Shown here: positions 35,919 to 48,000 of the stretch, piece by piece
Numbering within the stretch: position 1 is the first letter of the stretch
Layout: every line of letters starts with the position of its first letter
Origin: Muriicola soli
GTDB taxonomy: Bacteria > Bacteroidota > Bacteroidia > Flavobacteriales > Flavobacteriaceae
Reading direction: 5' to 3'
Assembly (NCBI RefSeq): GCF_004139715.1
Contig: NZ_CP035544.1
Location: 744,001 to 808,000, forward strand
Length of the DNA stretch: 64,000 bases
Notes under the pieces: generated by a model
Told to the model about the DNA's origin: nothing
Seen by the model: only the letters and a program-made list of their open reading frames with translations
Databases searched by the model: none
Translations under genes and position numbers: made by a program

Positions 35919-38318
35919 TTAAAATTTAAAATTATAGGTTACCGCAGGAACTATCCCAAAAATTGAGGTTCTCACTGCTTCATTTACACCGGTATCCTGA
36001 TTTCTCCTGAAATTAATAGCTGCAGCATTCATCCTGCTATAAGCATTGTATATGCTAAACACCCATTCAGACTGAAAATTTCGTTTTTCGTTCTTCGCAG
36101 GTGTGAGTGTGGCTGAAATATCGAGTCGGTGATAATCTGGTAGTCGCTCTTCATTTCTCAAACCATAAAAGGGTACAGTAAGACCTTGAAATTGAAACTG
36201 ACCTACCGGATAATTGGTGGGCTGCCCGGTCTGATAAACAAAGTTGGTATTGAATCGCCATTTCTTATTCAAATCATAGCTTCCATAGAGGGAAATATCA
36301 TGGGTTTTATCATAGGGGGTACTGTACCACTGTGAAAAGTTGATCCCTGTTTCCCGGTTTGAACGGTTGTTGTCAAAAGATGGAGTTCTTCCCGGGGTAC
36401 GCTGCTCCGACCTGGAAAGGGTGTAGGCCAGCCATCCTTTGAAGCGACCCTCATTTTTTCGAAAAAGAAGCTCCAGGCCATAGGCCCTTGCTTGCCCATT
36501 AAGAATCACCTGCTCAATTGCATTATTTGCGATAAGATTAGCCCCGTCAATATAATCGATCCTGTTTTGAATGTCTTTGTAAAACACTTCGGTTTCCAAA
36601 CTGTATTCCCCATCCTGGAGGTTTCTGAAATACCCCAGGGCATATTGATCTAGAATCTGAGGTTTAACAAAAGGACCACTTGGGGTCCAGACATCCAGCG
36701 GAGTAGGGGAACTGGTATTTGATAACAGATGCAGGTACTGCGTTATTCTTGTATAACTGGCTTTTACTGATTGATCAGGATCCAAGGTATATGCCAAAGC
36801 TATCCGCGGTTCCAAATTAGTAAAGCTGGCCAGTTGCTCTCCCCGTCCGGGGGAAATAGTTCCTATTGGGGCTGCTTCCTGATATACCAGAAGGAATGGA
36901 TCAAAGATTACAGGATTGTCATTTTCATACACATTGAGTTCGTCCTGCCCAAAACGGATAAAATGACTCAGCCGCAAGCCGTATTGCAGACTAAGGGAAG
37001 AAGAAATCGAATGTTCAACATCCACATAAGCCGCAAATTCATTCGCGTATTTTTTGGTTAATTGTTCCTCCAGTATTCCTGAATCAGGGCTATTAGGAAC
37101 TATTTTACCCGGATTGAAGGTGTAATAGATATTGTTCAACCCGTAATTTACCTGGAAGGTATCACTGAGATAGTGCTTGAGGTCGTACTTTAAATTAAAG
37201 TTCCTGATTCCTGAATTCCATTTAAATCCAACAAAATCCAGTTCCAGGCCGTAATAGAAATCGGAGTAGATCAGGGATAAATTGCTAAAGAGCTTGTCGG
37301 AAAACAGGTGGTTCCATCTCAGGTTCAATACACTGTTACCATAGATGTTCTCAAAATTATTTGAGATAGCAAATACGTCCCGCCCAAAATAACCTGAGAG
37401 AAACAAATTGTTATTTGCATTAATCTTATAATTCAATTTCGTATTCAGATCATAGAAATAGGCGGTATTGTCTATGTCGAAAAGCGGTAGGAAAAAATGG
37501 GCATAAGAAGCTCTTCCCCCAATAAGAAATGCCGATTTGTCCTTGACAATAGGGCCTTCAGCCAGCAATCTGCTCGCCACCGCTCCAATTCCACCATTCA
37601 TCTTAAACTCTTTGCTATTTCCTTCTTTTTGGAATATTTCAAGAACTGAAGAAACCCGACCTCCGTAACGGGCGGGAATTGCACCTTTAAACAATTTTAC
37701 ATCTTTGATGGCATCCGGATTAAAAACGGAGAAAAAACCGAATAAGTGGGAGCTGTTAAAGATGGTAGCTTCATCGAGCAGGATGAGGTTTTGATCGGCT
37801 GCGCCACCCCGGACATTAAAGCCAGATGCCCCTTCCCCGGCATTGCTCACCCCTGGGAGAAGAATTAGTGACTTGATGATATCTGCTTCCCCCAAAACCA
37901 CGGGAATATTCTTTATGGTTTGGACTGCCAGCGTATTTACACTCATCTGGGGTTTACGGATGTCCAATTTTTCAACGTTTTCAACCACCACCACCTCCTC
38001 GAGGATTTCGGCCTGCTCTGTGAGTTGGAAATTCAGCTTTTGGTTCTGATCAAAAGTTACGCTTTGAACAATATCCTGGTACCCCAGATAGCTGATAAGC
38101 AGTTCGTAAGTGCCCTCCGGCAGGGTAAGCGAATAGAAGCCGTATTCGTTTGTCGTAACCCCGGTACTCAGTGAGGGAATGGCAATGGTGACACCAATGA
38201 GTGTCTCATTACTCGAAGCTTCACTAATGGTACCGCTGATTGTGAAGCGATCCTGGGCCAGGGAAAAGGAACAAATAAACAGGAAAAAAATCGGCAGATA
38301 CCGATTTAGGAAAATCAT
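35919..38318 (-). CDS. TonB-dependent receptor with carboxypeptidase-like regulatory domain
   Basis: 799 residues, full length. Signal peptide ends near FSLAQ; residues 22-105 are a CarboxypepD_reg-like fold (TISGTISEASSNETLIGVTI). The plug follows (GFNVRGGAADQNLILLDEAT, then FFSVFNPDAIKDVKLFKGAI and RYGGRVSSVLEI), then a 22-strand-type barrel with many aromatic girdle residues, ending VPAVTYNFKF. Works with TonB-ExbBD to bring a ligand across the outer membrane. Operon with the DUF4249 lipoprotein. Ligand unknown; no SusD homologue adjacent. Confidence 0.92.
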   Translation of the reverse strand: MIFLNRYLPIFFLFICSFSLAQDRFTISGTISEASSNETLIGVTIAIPSLSTGVTTNEYGFYSLTLPEGTYELLISYLGYQDIVQSVTFDQNQKLNFQLTEQAEILEEVVVVENVEKLDIRKPQMSVNTLAVQTIKNIPVVLGEADIIKSLILLPGVSNAGEGASGFNVRGGAADQNLILLDEATIFNSSHLFGFFSVFNPDAIKDVKLFKGAIPARYGGRVSSVLEIFQKEGNSKEFKMNGGIGAVASRLLAEGPIVKDKSAFLIGGRASYAHFFLPLFDIDNTAYFYDLNTKLNYKINANNNLFLSGYFGRDVFAISNNFENIYGNSVLNLRWNHLFSDKLFSNLSLIYSDFYYGLELDFVGFKWNSGIRNFNLKYDLKHYLSDTFQVNYGLNNIYYTFNPGKIVPNSPDSGILEEQLTKKYANEFAAYVDVEHSISSSLSLQYGLRLSHFIRFGQDELNVYENDNPVIFDPFLLVYQEAAPIGTISPGRGEQLASFTNLEPRIALAYTLDPDQSVKASYTRITQYLHLLSNTSSPTPLDVWTPSGPFVKPQILDQYALGYFRNLQDGEYSLETEVFYKDIQNRIDYIDGANLIANNAIEQVILNGQARAYGLELLFRKNEGRFKGWLAYTLSRSEQRTPGRTPSFDNNRSNRETGINFSQWYSTPYDKTHDISLYGSYDLNKKWRFNTNFVYQTGQPTNYPVGQFQFQGLTVPFYGLRNEERLPDYHRLDISATLTPAKNEKRNFQSEWVFSIYNAYSRMNAAAINFRRNQDTGVNEAVRTSIFGIVPAVTYNFKF

Positions 38319-38344
38319 AGCAAAATTTTCCTAAAAATAACAAA

Positions 38345-38371
38345 GTTTAGGGCATTTCAAATGCCTAAAAA
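38345..38371. terminator. Hairpin between icd and the TonB receptor gene
   Basis: GTTTAGGGCATTT and AAATGCCTAAAAAC pair with one bulge, 35 bases beyond the icd stop. A plausible transcript end for icd, though the T-run is weak. Confidence 0.45.
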
Positions 38372-38405
38372 CAAATTGTCCGAAAATTTTTAAATGCCTC
38401 CTTCT

Positions 38406-40727
<2,322 letters not shown>

Positions 40728-40743
40728 TCAAGAGAGAAAAAAC

Positions 40744-40784
40744 AAAAGCCATATCATTGTAACGGGTACATTGATATGGCTTTT
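40744..40784. terminator. Strong hairpin terminator
   Basis: A 13-bp stem (AAAAGCCATATCA/TGATATGGCTTTT) with a 15-base loop; T-rich tails lie on both strands. It faces away from icd and so ends a transcript coming from the right, supporting a transcribed unit in 40790-41130. Confidence 0.75.
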
Positions 40785-40870
40785 TAGAAACAACTTGCAT
40801 TTTCCGGCACCGAGGTGCCAAAAGCTCATTCCGAAGAATGATAGCACGGTTGTTTCAACGTTTGAAACAC
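40744..40870 (-). ncRNA. Candidate structured RNA with terminator
   Basis: Reading the minus strand, three perfect hairpins follow each other: GTTTCAA-acg-TTGAAAC (40868-40852), TCATTC-TTCG-GAATGA with a UUCG tetraloop (40841-40826) and GGCACC-tc-GGTGCC (40819-40806). A strong stem follows (AAAAGCCATATCA with its complement, 40784-40744) ending in TTTTGTTTTTT. The stretch lies between icd and the next leftward gene, with no credible long frame. A 59-codon open frame (40907-40728, MNRVSVEKLK..) covers it and is the alternative reading. No known RNA family was recognised; the 5' end is unknown. Confidence 0.4.
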
Positions 40871-40884
40871 AATTCGCTTTCAAT

Positions 40885-41280
40885 TTTTCAACCGAAACCC
40901 GATTCATGTCTCTTCTTGTTGCGATGATATGTTCTCCTTTAGTACCTAACCCTGAGGTTGCGTACTTGGTTAGAGCATATCTTTCTGCCGTCTAAAAGCC
41001 GAAACTTTTGTCTGACAGTATGTTTTTCTTTTCCGAAAACCGAAGTCCCCGGTCGTGAAAATGCCCATAGCAACAATATAAAGAACGTCAACTCTATAGT
41101 GATTATCGGTATAATCCACAAGGAACTTCCCTCATAACCACAGGTAAATGTAACATAAACATTGATTTATGCAAAATTTGTAAGGGTTTAGAAATCAACA
41201 TTTTATAAACCTATGTTATAAACAATTGTTTATAAGTTGAAAAGTATAGGCTTAGCCATCTCTCAAGCCCTTAAAAGAAA
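40885..41280. other. Intergenic, possible short leftward gene
   Basis: Between the hairpin cluster and the 41281 terminator I see one weak candidate: a 60-codon minus-strand frame (40939-41121) beginning MWIIPIITIELTFFILLLW, a single membrane helix, followed by a basic tail. There is no clear start signal or family. The rest shows nothing recognisable. Confidence 0.3.
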
Positions 41281-41310
41281 AAAACTGCCTGAGAGATTCG
41301 GCAGTTTTTT
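41281..41310 (-). terminator. Terminator after the 41340-42653 gene
   Basis: AAAACTGCC and GGCAGTTTT form a 9-bp stem around TGAGAGATTC; on the minus strand a T-run follows, 30 bases beyond the stop codon. Confidence 0.8.
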
Positions 41311-41339
41311 TAAGGATGTTCTGTCGTTTACACTTAAAG

Positions 41340-42653
41340 TTAACCCTGCTTTCGCAGTTGTCGCTGAATTTTTTTAATGGCAGATTCGATAGATTTCTCT
41401 GGTTCTATGATGTTGTACTCTCCCCAGAAGTCGGGATCTGAAAAGCCTGAAGCCTCATCACTGAGGATCATAGTAGATTTTAGGCGGTCTCTGTACCTGG
41501 GTTCAGACAGTTCAGTATTTCTTTCCCAATCCGTTACTGCCATCTCACAGGTCATGCTATAAACCGAATTGAATAGTTTTTTATCCCAATCTATCTTAAA
41601 TTCCAACAAGGCATTGCTGTAGCCGTAATACCACCTCCCGTCTTTCTCCCTGTAATCAACCCTGTATGCAACTTCGACAGGATACACCTCAGCATTTCTG
41701 GGTTTTTTTCGGACAAAAAGCCGGCTGGCTTTGACTCGATCTGTAATATTCAGCGAATAGATGGCGCTGGTAAGCACTTTTCGCTCTACATCGATGTACA
41801 ATTCCCCGCGGTAAAGCGGATCGAGAATATTTTCCCTCTGGTTAAAACTGATGACGTAAATTAGCCTATCATTAATCCTCGTAGAGCGATCAAACTTAAA
41901 AACGTAATCATCGATACTCTGTTCGGTGAAAATATATTCAGGATACTTCATCACATCGACATACAAGGCGTTAAATGGTCCTCCCTGTAATTTTAGTACC
42001 AGGGTATCCAACTTACTATAGTCGGTGCTTTTGCGCGATTTAAACATCTGTACCGCATCGCGCCTGCTGGAACTGTAAGGGGTTTTATAGATGGAGACCA
42101 CTGCCTCTGAAAGCGAAACGTTCCTTCTTCTTTTTTTAATGGTTTCCCTGTAAAATGCAGTCATGAGACTGGGGTCCTGCAAATAATTCTCCCCTTTTTT
42201 TCTCAGGGTCTCCTTCACCAGAGTAATCGCTTCTCTCGGCACACTGATTTTCACCTCAGGCAATTCGGTTACCAGGACATCAAGTTCTATTTTGTTGCTA
42301 TCCTGATTCAGCGATGCCAGGGGAACTGTCTTTGACCGGTAACCTAAAAAACTCACTTCCAGGGTAGTACTTTCTGTATTTGATGGGACTTTTAATAAAA
42401 ACCCTCCTTCGGTATTGGTCACTGTGCTGATATTGGTGCCTTCGAGTGTAATCGTTGCAAACACCAGCGGTTTGTTTGTTTCACTGTCAACTATTTCCCC
42501 TCTGTAAGAGGTGTATTGTTCCGCAGTTACCGGAACCTCCTGATAGGCAAAATTCTGCAGGGGAATGCCCAGCAAGAGGAGGAGAAAGAGGCGTGCCATC
42601 TTTCCATAAATCCTGATATTTATAATGTACGTATAAAGGCTATTTTTTTTCAT
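41340..42653 (-). CDS. Exported protein with CarboxypepD_reg-like domain
   Basis: 437 residues; a second ATG 18 codons in (MARLFLLLLLGIPLQNFA) gives a tidier signal peptide and may be the true start. Residues about 48-130 are a carboxypeptidase regulatory-like domain (YRGEIVDSETNKPLVFATIT..FLGYRSKTVPL). The rest is a beta-rich region with many charged residues (FYRETIKKRRRNVSLSEAVV, LYIDVERKVLTSAIYSLNI) seen in outer-membrane-associated Bacteroidetes proteins of unknown role. It is 12 bases after the DinB gene, so probably co-transcribed with it. Confidence 0.8.
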   Translation of the reverse strand: MKKNSLYTYIINIRIYGKMARLFLLLLLGIPLQNFAYQEVPVTAEQYTSYRGEIVDSETNKPLVFATITLEGTNISTVTNTEGGFLLKVPSNTESTTLEVSFLGYRSKTVPLASLNQDSNKIELDVLVTELPEVKISVPREAITLVKETLRKKGENYLQDPSLMTAFYRETIKKRRRNVSLSEAVVSIYKTPYSSSRRDAVQMFKSRKSTDYSKLDTLVLKLQGGPFNALYVDVMKYPEYIFTEQSIDDYVFKFDRSTRINDRLIYVISFNQRENILDPLYRGELYIDVERKVLTSAIYSLNITDRVKASRLFVRKKPRNAEVYPVEVAYRVDYREKDGRWYYGYSNALLEFKIDWDKKLFNSVYSMTCEMAVTDWERNTELSEPRYRDRLKSTMILSDEASGFSDPDFWGEYNIIEPEKSIESAIKKIQRQLRKQG

Positions 42654-42664
42654 GGCGATTTATT

Positions 42665-43267
42665 TTATTCCGGAAAATCCTCATGGTTGATGACCTCGTC
42701 CATCTGAGCCACGTGCCGATCCATATGACCCGACATAAATAGAATCATTTGGTAGGCATCAATAGTCCCGAAAGGGAGTTGTCCGTAATGATTGCGAAGA
42801 TCGTCTTCCGTTGTTTTTAAATATTCAATATGCTCCGAACGCTTTGCTAACAGAGCATCCAGAGTTTCTTCATAGGAACCAAATTTTCCACTGGGCTCAA
42901 ATGGTTCTGATGTTTTTACTTTCTGAGTCCTGTCACGGATCATATCCATAAGTTGCCCATCCTGCATCTTCACTTCAGATCGCCTGGCAGGATCCGCAGG
43001 ATTTTCCAGTGAAGCAGTAAGCATATCGTGAAATGCATTCTCAGAAATAGTGAGATGTTCCACTCCTTCAGCTATAGACCAGCTACTCGCATCTGGTTTA
43101 AAGTTCAGCTGTTCCTCGCTTAAACCGTCAAGGGTGTTCAATAATTGGTCTTTTGCCTTTGTGAGTTCACTTACGGCAAAGTTTCTTTCTTCTTCGGTTA
43201 GTTTCACAATGTCTGAAGTAAAACCGAAAAGTATCAGGCAAAGCACTGGCAAAAATAATTTTTTCAT
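42665..43267 (-). CDS. Exported DinB-family protein
   Basis: 200 residues from ATG 43267 (MKKLFLPVLCLILFGFTSD), a signal peptide; the longer frame adds 12 unrelated residues. The four-helix DinB/YfiT-like fold is recognised from LNFKPDASSWSIAEGVEHLT near residue 55 and SGHMDRHVAQMDEVI at the end, where the three metal-binding histidines of the family lie. Family members bind a metal and include thiol-dependent transferases; most are cytoplasmic, so the signal peptide is notable. Substrate unknown. Confidence 0.85.
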   Translation of the reverse strand: MKKLFLPVLCLILFGFTSDIVKLTEEERNFAVSELTKAKDQLLNTLDGLSEEQLNFKPDASSWSIAEGVEHLTISENAFHDMLTASLENPADPARRSEVKMQDGQLMDMIRDRTQKVKTSEPFEPSGKFGSYEETLDALLAKRSEHIEYLKTTEDDLRNHYGQLPFGTIDAYQMILFMSGHMDRHVAQMDEVINHEDFPE

Positions 43268-43638
43268 GATTTTGAGTTTTGGATTGATGTTCTCTCGTGG
43301 CAATCCTTTTCACGGCCATTATAAAGATACGAAAATGCGCAATGCCTTTCAAAAGGATTTAGCCTACTTCTGAGTATCGTCAATCAGTGCGGAAAAGTCG
43401 GTTTGAAAAATTAAATCACAACGCTAAACCAAGGAAAGATCAATTCCAAAGCACTGATTTTCACGACGAAATGTCAATTTAAAAGACCAACTGCTCCCTG
43501 CCATAAATTTCTTCAACGGAGAAATTATACCCTTGGTCTGCTTTTTACCCTCCTACCGAAAAATATCTGACTTTCAGCGATTTACAAGTTAATAAAACCC
43601 TAAACGGTAGTTTCTTTAATAGACCCAATACCCAAACT
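43268..43638. other. Intergenic, nothing recognised
   Basis: About 370 bases between divergent genes. Apart from a small palindrome (AATTTCT-tcaacgg-AGAAATT near 43505) I see no gene, RNA or repeat. Promoters for both flanking genes must lie here. Confidence 0.5.
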
Positions 43639-43893
43639 GTGAAAGTTCAACTAAGCTGTTTCCTGATTATATTTTTTACTGCAGGAATCGCTGCTCAGAA
43701 TTCAGAAGATCATGCTAAAGTGGAAAATTATCAAGTGGATTATTTTCTGGTCGATAGGCCTGATGGTTCTCTTTTTAATAGGGAAGTTGAAAAAGCTGAA
43801 ACTGAGAAAATAGCGCGATTGTATCGATTTAAAAATGCCCGTGTAAAAGCTGAACTGGCATTTAAAACTAAGAAACAACACTTTACCGTATAA
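43639..43893 (+). CDS. Small exported protein
   Basis: 84 residues from a GTG start: MKVQLSCFLIIFFTAGIAAQ is a good signal peptide; the mature part (VENYQVDYFLVDRPDGSLFN, then NREVEKAETEKIARLYRFKN) is charged and helix-prone. No family recognised. Isolated between two leftward units; convergent with the amidohydrolase gene. The signal peptide argues for a real gene. Confidence 0.5.
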   Translation: MKVQLSCFLIIFFTAGIAAQNSEDHAKVENYQVDYFLVDRPDGSLFNREVEKAETEKIARLYRFKNARVKAELAFKTKKQHFTV

Positions 43894-43914
43894 AACAATA
43901 CCTTATGACACTGA

Positions 43915-45477
43915 TTATTCTTTTACTCCCGGTTGCAATATTTTGTAGTCTTCTGCTTGTTTTTTCTCCTGCACAAGCCGTTTCACGTCCTCTAAGAGTG
44001 CCTTCGCGTCGTAAATAATTCCATCCTTGATGGTATAGCGAACGCCGCCTACCCTGACAACCTCGTTGTCTTCGGTAAGCTTAATGGCGCCGGTACCGTA
44101 GAGTACTTTTAAATTCTCTAATGGATTTTCCTCTACGATTACAAAATCGGCTAATTTACCTACCGTTACGGTTCCAATTTTATCGCTTACACCCAGTGCT
44201 TCTGCACCATTAAGAGTTGCGCTCCTGATAATTTCGAGTGGATGGAATCCTGCTTCGCGCAGTAATTCCAATTCCCTCACATAGGCAAATCCGTAGAGTT
44301 GAAAGATAAACCCAGAGTCTGAGCCTGTGGTGACCCTTCCTCCGCGGTTCTTGTACTCATTGACGAAAGTCATCCACAAACTGTAGTTTTTCTTCCAGGC
44401 GACCTCCTGTTCGGTACCCCAATAGTGCCAATAGGAGCCATGTGAAATCTTACTGGGCTGATAAAATTCCCAGAGAGAGGGTAAGGTATATTCTTCGTGC
44501 CATTCTGCCCTTCGGGCACGTTGTAAGTCTCTGCTGGCCTCGTAAATATTAAATGTGGGATCAAGGGTAAAGTCGAGTGAGATCAATTCGTCCATCACCT
44601 TATTCCAATGCTCCGAATAGGGCGGCGCAGCCTGTTGCCATAACTTACCCGCTTCTTCAAAGCGATGTTGTTCATTATTGTAATTATAGTCGAGCGGATA
44701 ATCCTGTACGGTTCTGTCTGTAAATAAGGCTTCCGGTAATCCGTACCAGTGTTCCATACTGGTGAGGCCTGCCCTGGCTGATTGAAGGACGTTCCATCGG
44801 GCAACATCGAGCTGAGCGTGGTGACAAGCTGAACGAAGCCCCAATTTCTTATTCTCCTCCAAAGCGGCAGTCATGATCTCCGGGGGTGCCCCAAAAAACT
44901 TAATCCCATCCGCTCCTTTATCTGCATTCTTCCGTACCCATGCCCTGGCCATCTCCGGAGAGCTGATCTCTTCCTGACTGCCCTGCCCAAAGCCGGTGTA
45001 AACAAAGATCCTGGGCGCTACGATCTCATTTTTTGCGCTTTTTCTTTTCAGGTCCATCGCAAAATCGACGCCCCTGCCAGAAGGTTCTCGAATTGTGGTA
45101 ATTCCATGACCCATCCAAAGTTTAAAGACATAGTCCGGATCTGCTCCCTGGGAATTCCCTCCGATATGGCCGTGCATATCTACAAAACCAGGCATAAGGT
45201 ACATACCCGAAGCCTCTAATTCTTTACCCCCGGGCATCAGTTTTGGTCTTCTGGATTCCCTGATCTCAACTCCCGGATAACCTATTACCTGCACTTTTTT
45301 GATGATATTGTTTTCCACAACAATGTCCACAGGACCTATCGGAGGAGCACCATTGCCATTGATCAGGGTGACGCCCCTGATAATGAGCTGGGAAAAAGGG
45401 CCATCCCCTTCAGGAGTTTGGCCAAAAGAAATCAGGCTGAGAAGTATAAAGCTTGTAAAAATGTACAGTTTTTTCAT
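43915..45477 (-). CDS. Exported amidohydrolase-family metallohydrolase
   Basis: 520 residues with signal peptide MKKLYIFTSFILLSLISFGQ. Metal ligands: H102 and H104 in MPGFVDMHGHIGG, a histidine in SACHHAQLD, another in TSMEHWYG, and the aspartate of TTGSDSGF. The C-terminal beta-sandwich closes around GTVTVGKLADFVIVEENPL, as in imidazolonepropionase/dihydroorotase relatives. Periplasmic; substrate unknown, perhaps peptide-derived since an exported M14 peptidase gene lies 6 bases upstream in the same operon. Confidence 0.88.
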   Translation of the reverse strand: MKKLYIFTSFILLSLISFGQTPEGDGPFSQLIIRGVTLINGNGAPPIGPVDIVVENNIIKKVQVIGYPGVEIRESRRPKLMPGGKELEASGMYLMPGFVDMHGHIGGNSQGADPDYVFKLWMGHGITTIREPSGRGVDFAMDLKRKSAKNEIVAPRIFVYTGFGQGSQEEISSPEMARAWVRKNADKGADGIKFFGAPPEIMTAALEENKKLGLRSACHHAQLDVARWNVLQSARAGLTSMEHWYGLPEALFTDRTVQDYPLDYNYNNEQHRFEEAGKLWQQAAPPYSEHWNKVMDELISLDFTLDPTFNIYEASRDLQRARRAEWHEEYTLPSLWEFYQPSKISHGSYWHYWGTEQEVAWKKNYSLWMTFVNEYKNRGGRVTTGSDSGFIFQLYGFAYVRELELLREAGFHPLEIIRSATLNGAEALGVSDKIGTVTVGKLADFVIVEENPLENLKVLYGTGAIKLTEDNEVVRVGGVRYTIKDGIIYDAKALLEDVKRLVQEKKQAEDYKILQPGVKE

Positions 45478-45483
45478 GTGTGT

Positions 45484-48000
45484 TTATTTAGGGACGTTGA
45501 TATGATTACCGAGGAAAAGGGCGTTGAGAAATAATCGGTTGGTTCCATACCAGGATCCCCTGAAATTGGGATTGTCAGCGAACATAACCACTCTGCCGGA
45601 TCCGATCGGACTTACCATCAGAGAGGCTGATTTTTTCAAATAGGTATCCCTGTTCGTATCGGTAATAAACCCATCGACAAGGGGCTGAGACGTATATTTC
45701 GCTACGGTTGAATATTCATTCTTGCTGGGTTTGAGCCATACGGTATTATTCTTATAAACCGGAAGAATTGCTTTGCGATATCCAAAACCAAGAGGATGAG
45801 TAAGGTCTAATTCCGTTCGTACGATAATGCCGCCTACACTTTCCTTCCCCAGGTTTTCTCCTGCATCTGCATAGGGTTTACGCACTGCCACAGCGTTAGA
45901 ATCCTTTTCTTTTGTGATTAGGGCTTCTGTGACCAGCTTTTTGTCGATTGCCCATTTAGAAGCAGTGCCTATAGTGATGAGGGTATTGCCTTTTTCCACC
46001 CATTCCTTGATTTTCTCAATTTTTTTATCGTCGAAGGAGTAAGATCCGGAAACCATTACAAGAGTGTTGTATTTATCGAGCTTGGTTCTTTCAAAATTTC
46101 TCAATGGAATTTTTGTAATAGGCATATGAACTCGGGTATCCAGTAAATGCCAAATTTCCCCGGCCTCATAAGATCTTACTCCTTCCCCAATCAACATCGC
46201 TGCCTTCGGTTGAGTAAGCGGTCTTACAAATCGACTTCCGAGATCAACTCCTGAGAGATTATAACCTGAATTAACCGCATACATAGGAACTTGATAGGTA
46301 CTTTGAGCCTCGCTTAAAATCTTGAATACCTCACCCGGATCTTTTTTCTGAAGTTTTACTGGAATCAGCAGTGTTCCATAATTAAAAGATTTGTTACCTG
46401 CTGCAGTCTTGGAAGTGAATGACCTGAAGGAGGAGGAAACCACCAATCCCTTTGATTGAAGATGATTTAAAACGGCCGGGGCGTTGTAATCGTCCCAATC
46501 TATAAGATAGGCATATTCAGAGCGTACCAAAGGTTGAACTTTAACTAGTTCCTCAACCGAACTTAATGGCTCGCCCTGTATTTCTTTACCGGATGCCTGG
46601 TAACCGATGTTGTAGAAATTTGCCAGTGACCAGGCCGAGGCGTCGTAGAAAACGCTATCCCTGTATTGGGTATAGGTCTCAAAGACGGTCTGTACCATGC
46701 GATACTGAGGTTGTCTCGTAGGGACGAAGTACGACTCATCCCCGTTTTGATAAACGTCTATTTTGTGGAGCAGTAATTTGTCAATAAAGGCTTTTACACG
46801 GTTCTGATCGTAATTGTCTCCGAAAGAATAGCCTTTAATGCGGGATCCGGACGCCCTGGAAAGAGCAGATTTAAAGAAGTCCTGCTGATACTTTCTCAGA
46901 TAGGCCTTGTTTTCTACTGCAGCTCGCACCGTAGTTATACTAGAGGTATACTGATTCCGTATGGTGAATGGAAACGTGATTTCCCCAAAGGCAGTAGTCT
47001 GTTTGTGTCCCCTGGAACTAGCCTGTTCAAATAGCAACCCTAAACCGCCCTGTAAATCGGGATAGGAGGATCCATAGCCGGGATAAGTGCCATCGAAGAC
47101 TTCCTTGGTAAAATAAAGCGAGCCAATACTATCCAGCGCTTTGGCGAAATAAGTTCCAAACATGTTGTTGAGGTCCTCATAGTTCTCTTTAGGCATGATA
47201 GGATTGAGGGAACCATTAGCTTTCATCGGTTCAAAAAAGTAAGAACTTTGGGACCCCATTTCGTGAAAATCAGTAACCACATTGGGATACCATTGGTGGT
47301 ACCAATTTAATTTCCCCCTGCTTTCAGGATTGATCCCCAGGAGCCAGTCGCGATTCAGATCAAACCAATAGTGATTTGTCCGTCCGCCGGGCCAGTATTC
47401 GTCATGTTCGGCATCCTGAGGGTCGGCTACAAGGGGCGAGCCCTGATAAGAATTGGCCCATTGGGTATGCCGGTCCCTGCCGTCGGGATTAATGGTGGGA
47501 TCGATAAAGATGACTGCATTATTCAGGTATTTCATGATTTCTTTTGCTTCAGAGGCCGCGAAGGTATAAGCCGTTAGCAGGGCAGCCTCTGAGCTGGATG
47601 GTTCATTTCCATGGACGTTGTAAGCCAGATTGATAAATACAGGTACTTCGTTATAATTGGTTACATTTTTAGAAGGATCTGTGAAAGCGAGATGTCGCTC
47701 CTTAAGAACATTTAAGTTTTTGAGGTGCTCCGGCGTGCTTATGGTGAGCATGCTCAAAATTCGACCTTCATGGGTTTTACCGTACTCCGAAAAGCTAACA
47801 CGCGGAGAAACTTCGGCCAGTTTTTTAAAATAAGCCACGATTAAATCGTGTCGAGTATGACGCTCCCCAATGCCATAGCCTAGGAACTCTTCCGGGGATG
47901 GAATATCCTCATTAAAAGGCTCGTACTTCTTAAGAAAATAATCTTGAGAAAAAAGGTTGACAGAAACGCATAGGAGGAGCAGGAGTATTATTTTTTGCAT
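45484..48000 (-). CDS. Exported M14-family zinc carboxypeptidase
   Basis: 838 residues with signal peptide ending LFSQ. The M14 zinc ligands are H130 and E133 in YNVHGNEPSSSEAA and H246 in DFHEMGSQSSYFFEP; FDLNRDWLLG carries the substrate-binding Asn-Arg. After the peptidase domain (to about residue 400) comes a long C-terminal region with a glutamine-amidotransferase-like part (NTLVMVSGSYSFDDKKIEKI, ending GRVVMFADNPNFRGSW), as in the M14 family type often found in Bacteroidetes. Cleaves C-terminal residues of peptides or related substrates, in the periplasm or outside. First gene of an operon with the amidohydrolase. Confidence 0.9.
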   Translation of the reverse strand: MQKIILLLLLCVSVNLFSQDYFLKKYEPFNEDIPSPEEFLGYGIGERHTRHDLIVAYFKKLAEVSPRVSFSEYGKTHEGRILSMLTISTPEHLKNLNVLKERHLAFTDPSKNVTNYNEVPVFINLAYNVHGNEPSSSEAALLTAYTFAASEAKEIMKYLNNAVIFIDPTINPDGRDRHTQWANSYQGSPLVADPQDAEHDEYWPGGRTNHYWFDLNRDWLLGINPESRGKLNWYHQWYPNVVTDFHEMGSQSSYFFEPMKANGSLNPIMPKENYEDLNNMFGTYFAKALDSIGSLYFTKEVFDGTYPGYGSSYPDLQGGLGLLFEQASSRGHKQTTAFGEITFPFTIRNQYTSSITTVRAAVENKAYLRKYQQDFFKSALSRASGSRIKGYSFGDNYDQNRVKAFIDKLLLHKIDVYQNGDESYFVPTRQPQYRMVQTVFETYTQYRDSVFYDASAWSLANFYNIGYQASGKEIQGEPLSSVEELVKVQPLVRSEYAYLIDWDDYNAPAVLNHLQSKGLVVSSSFRSFTSKTAAGNKSFNYGTLLIPVKLQKKDPGEVFKILSEAQSTYQVPMYAVNSGYNLSGVDLGSRFVRPLTQPKAAMLIGEGVRSYEAGEIWHLLDTRVHMPITKIPLRNFERTKLDKYNTLVMVSGSYSFDDKKIEKIKEWVEKGNTLITIGTASKWAIDKKLVTEALITKEKDSNAVAVRKPYADAGENLGKESVGGIIVRTELDLTHPLGFGYRKAILPVYKNNTVWLKPSKNEYSTVAKYTSQPLVDGFITDTNRDTYLKKSASLMVSPIGSGRVVMFADNPNFRGSWYGTNRLFLNALFLGNHINVPK

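Noticed and set aside
36771-37061. Antisense frames inside the TonB receptor, secA, icd, thrS and other long genes
   Set aside because: Shadows of strongly supported coding sequences on the other strand.
40806-40868. Series of palindromes considered as integron attC or IS ends
   Set aside because: No attC core sites, no transposase or integrase nearby and no flanking target duplication; an RNA or terminator reading fits better.
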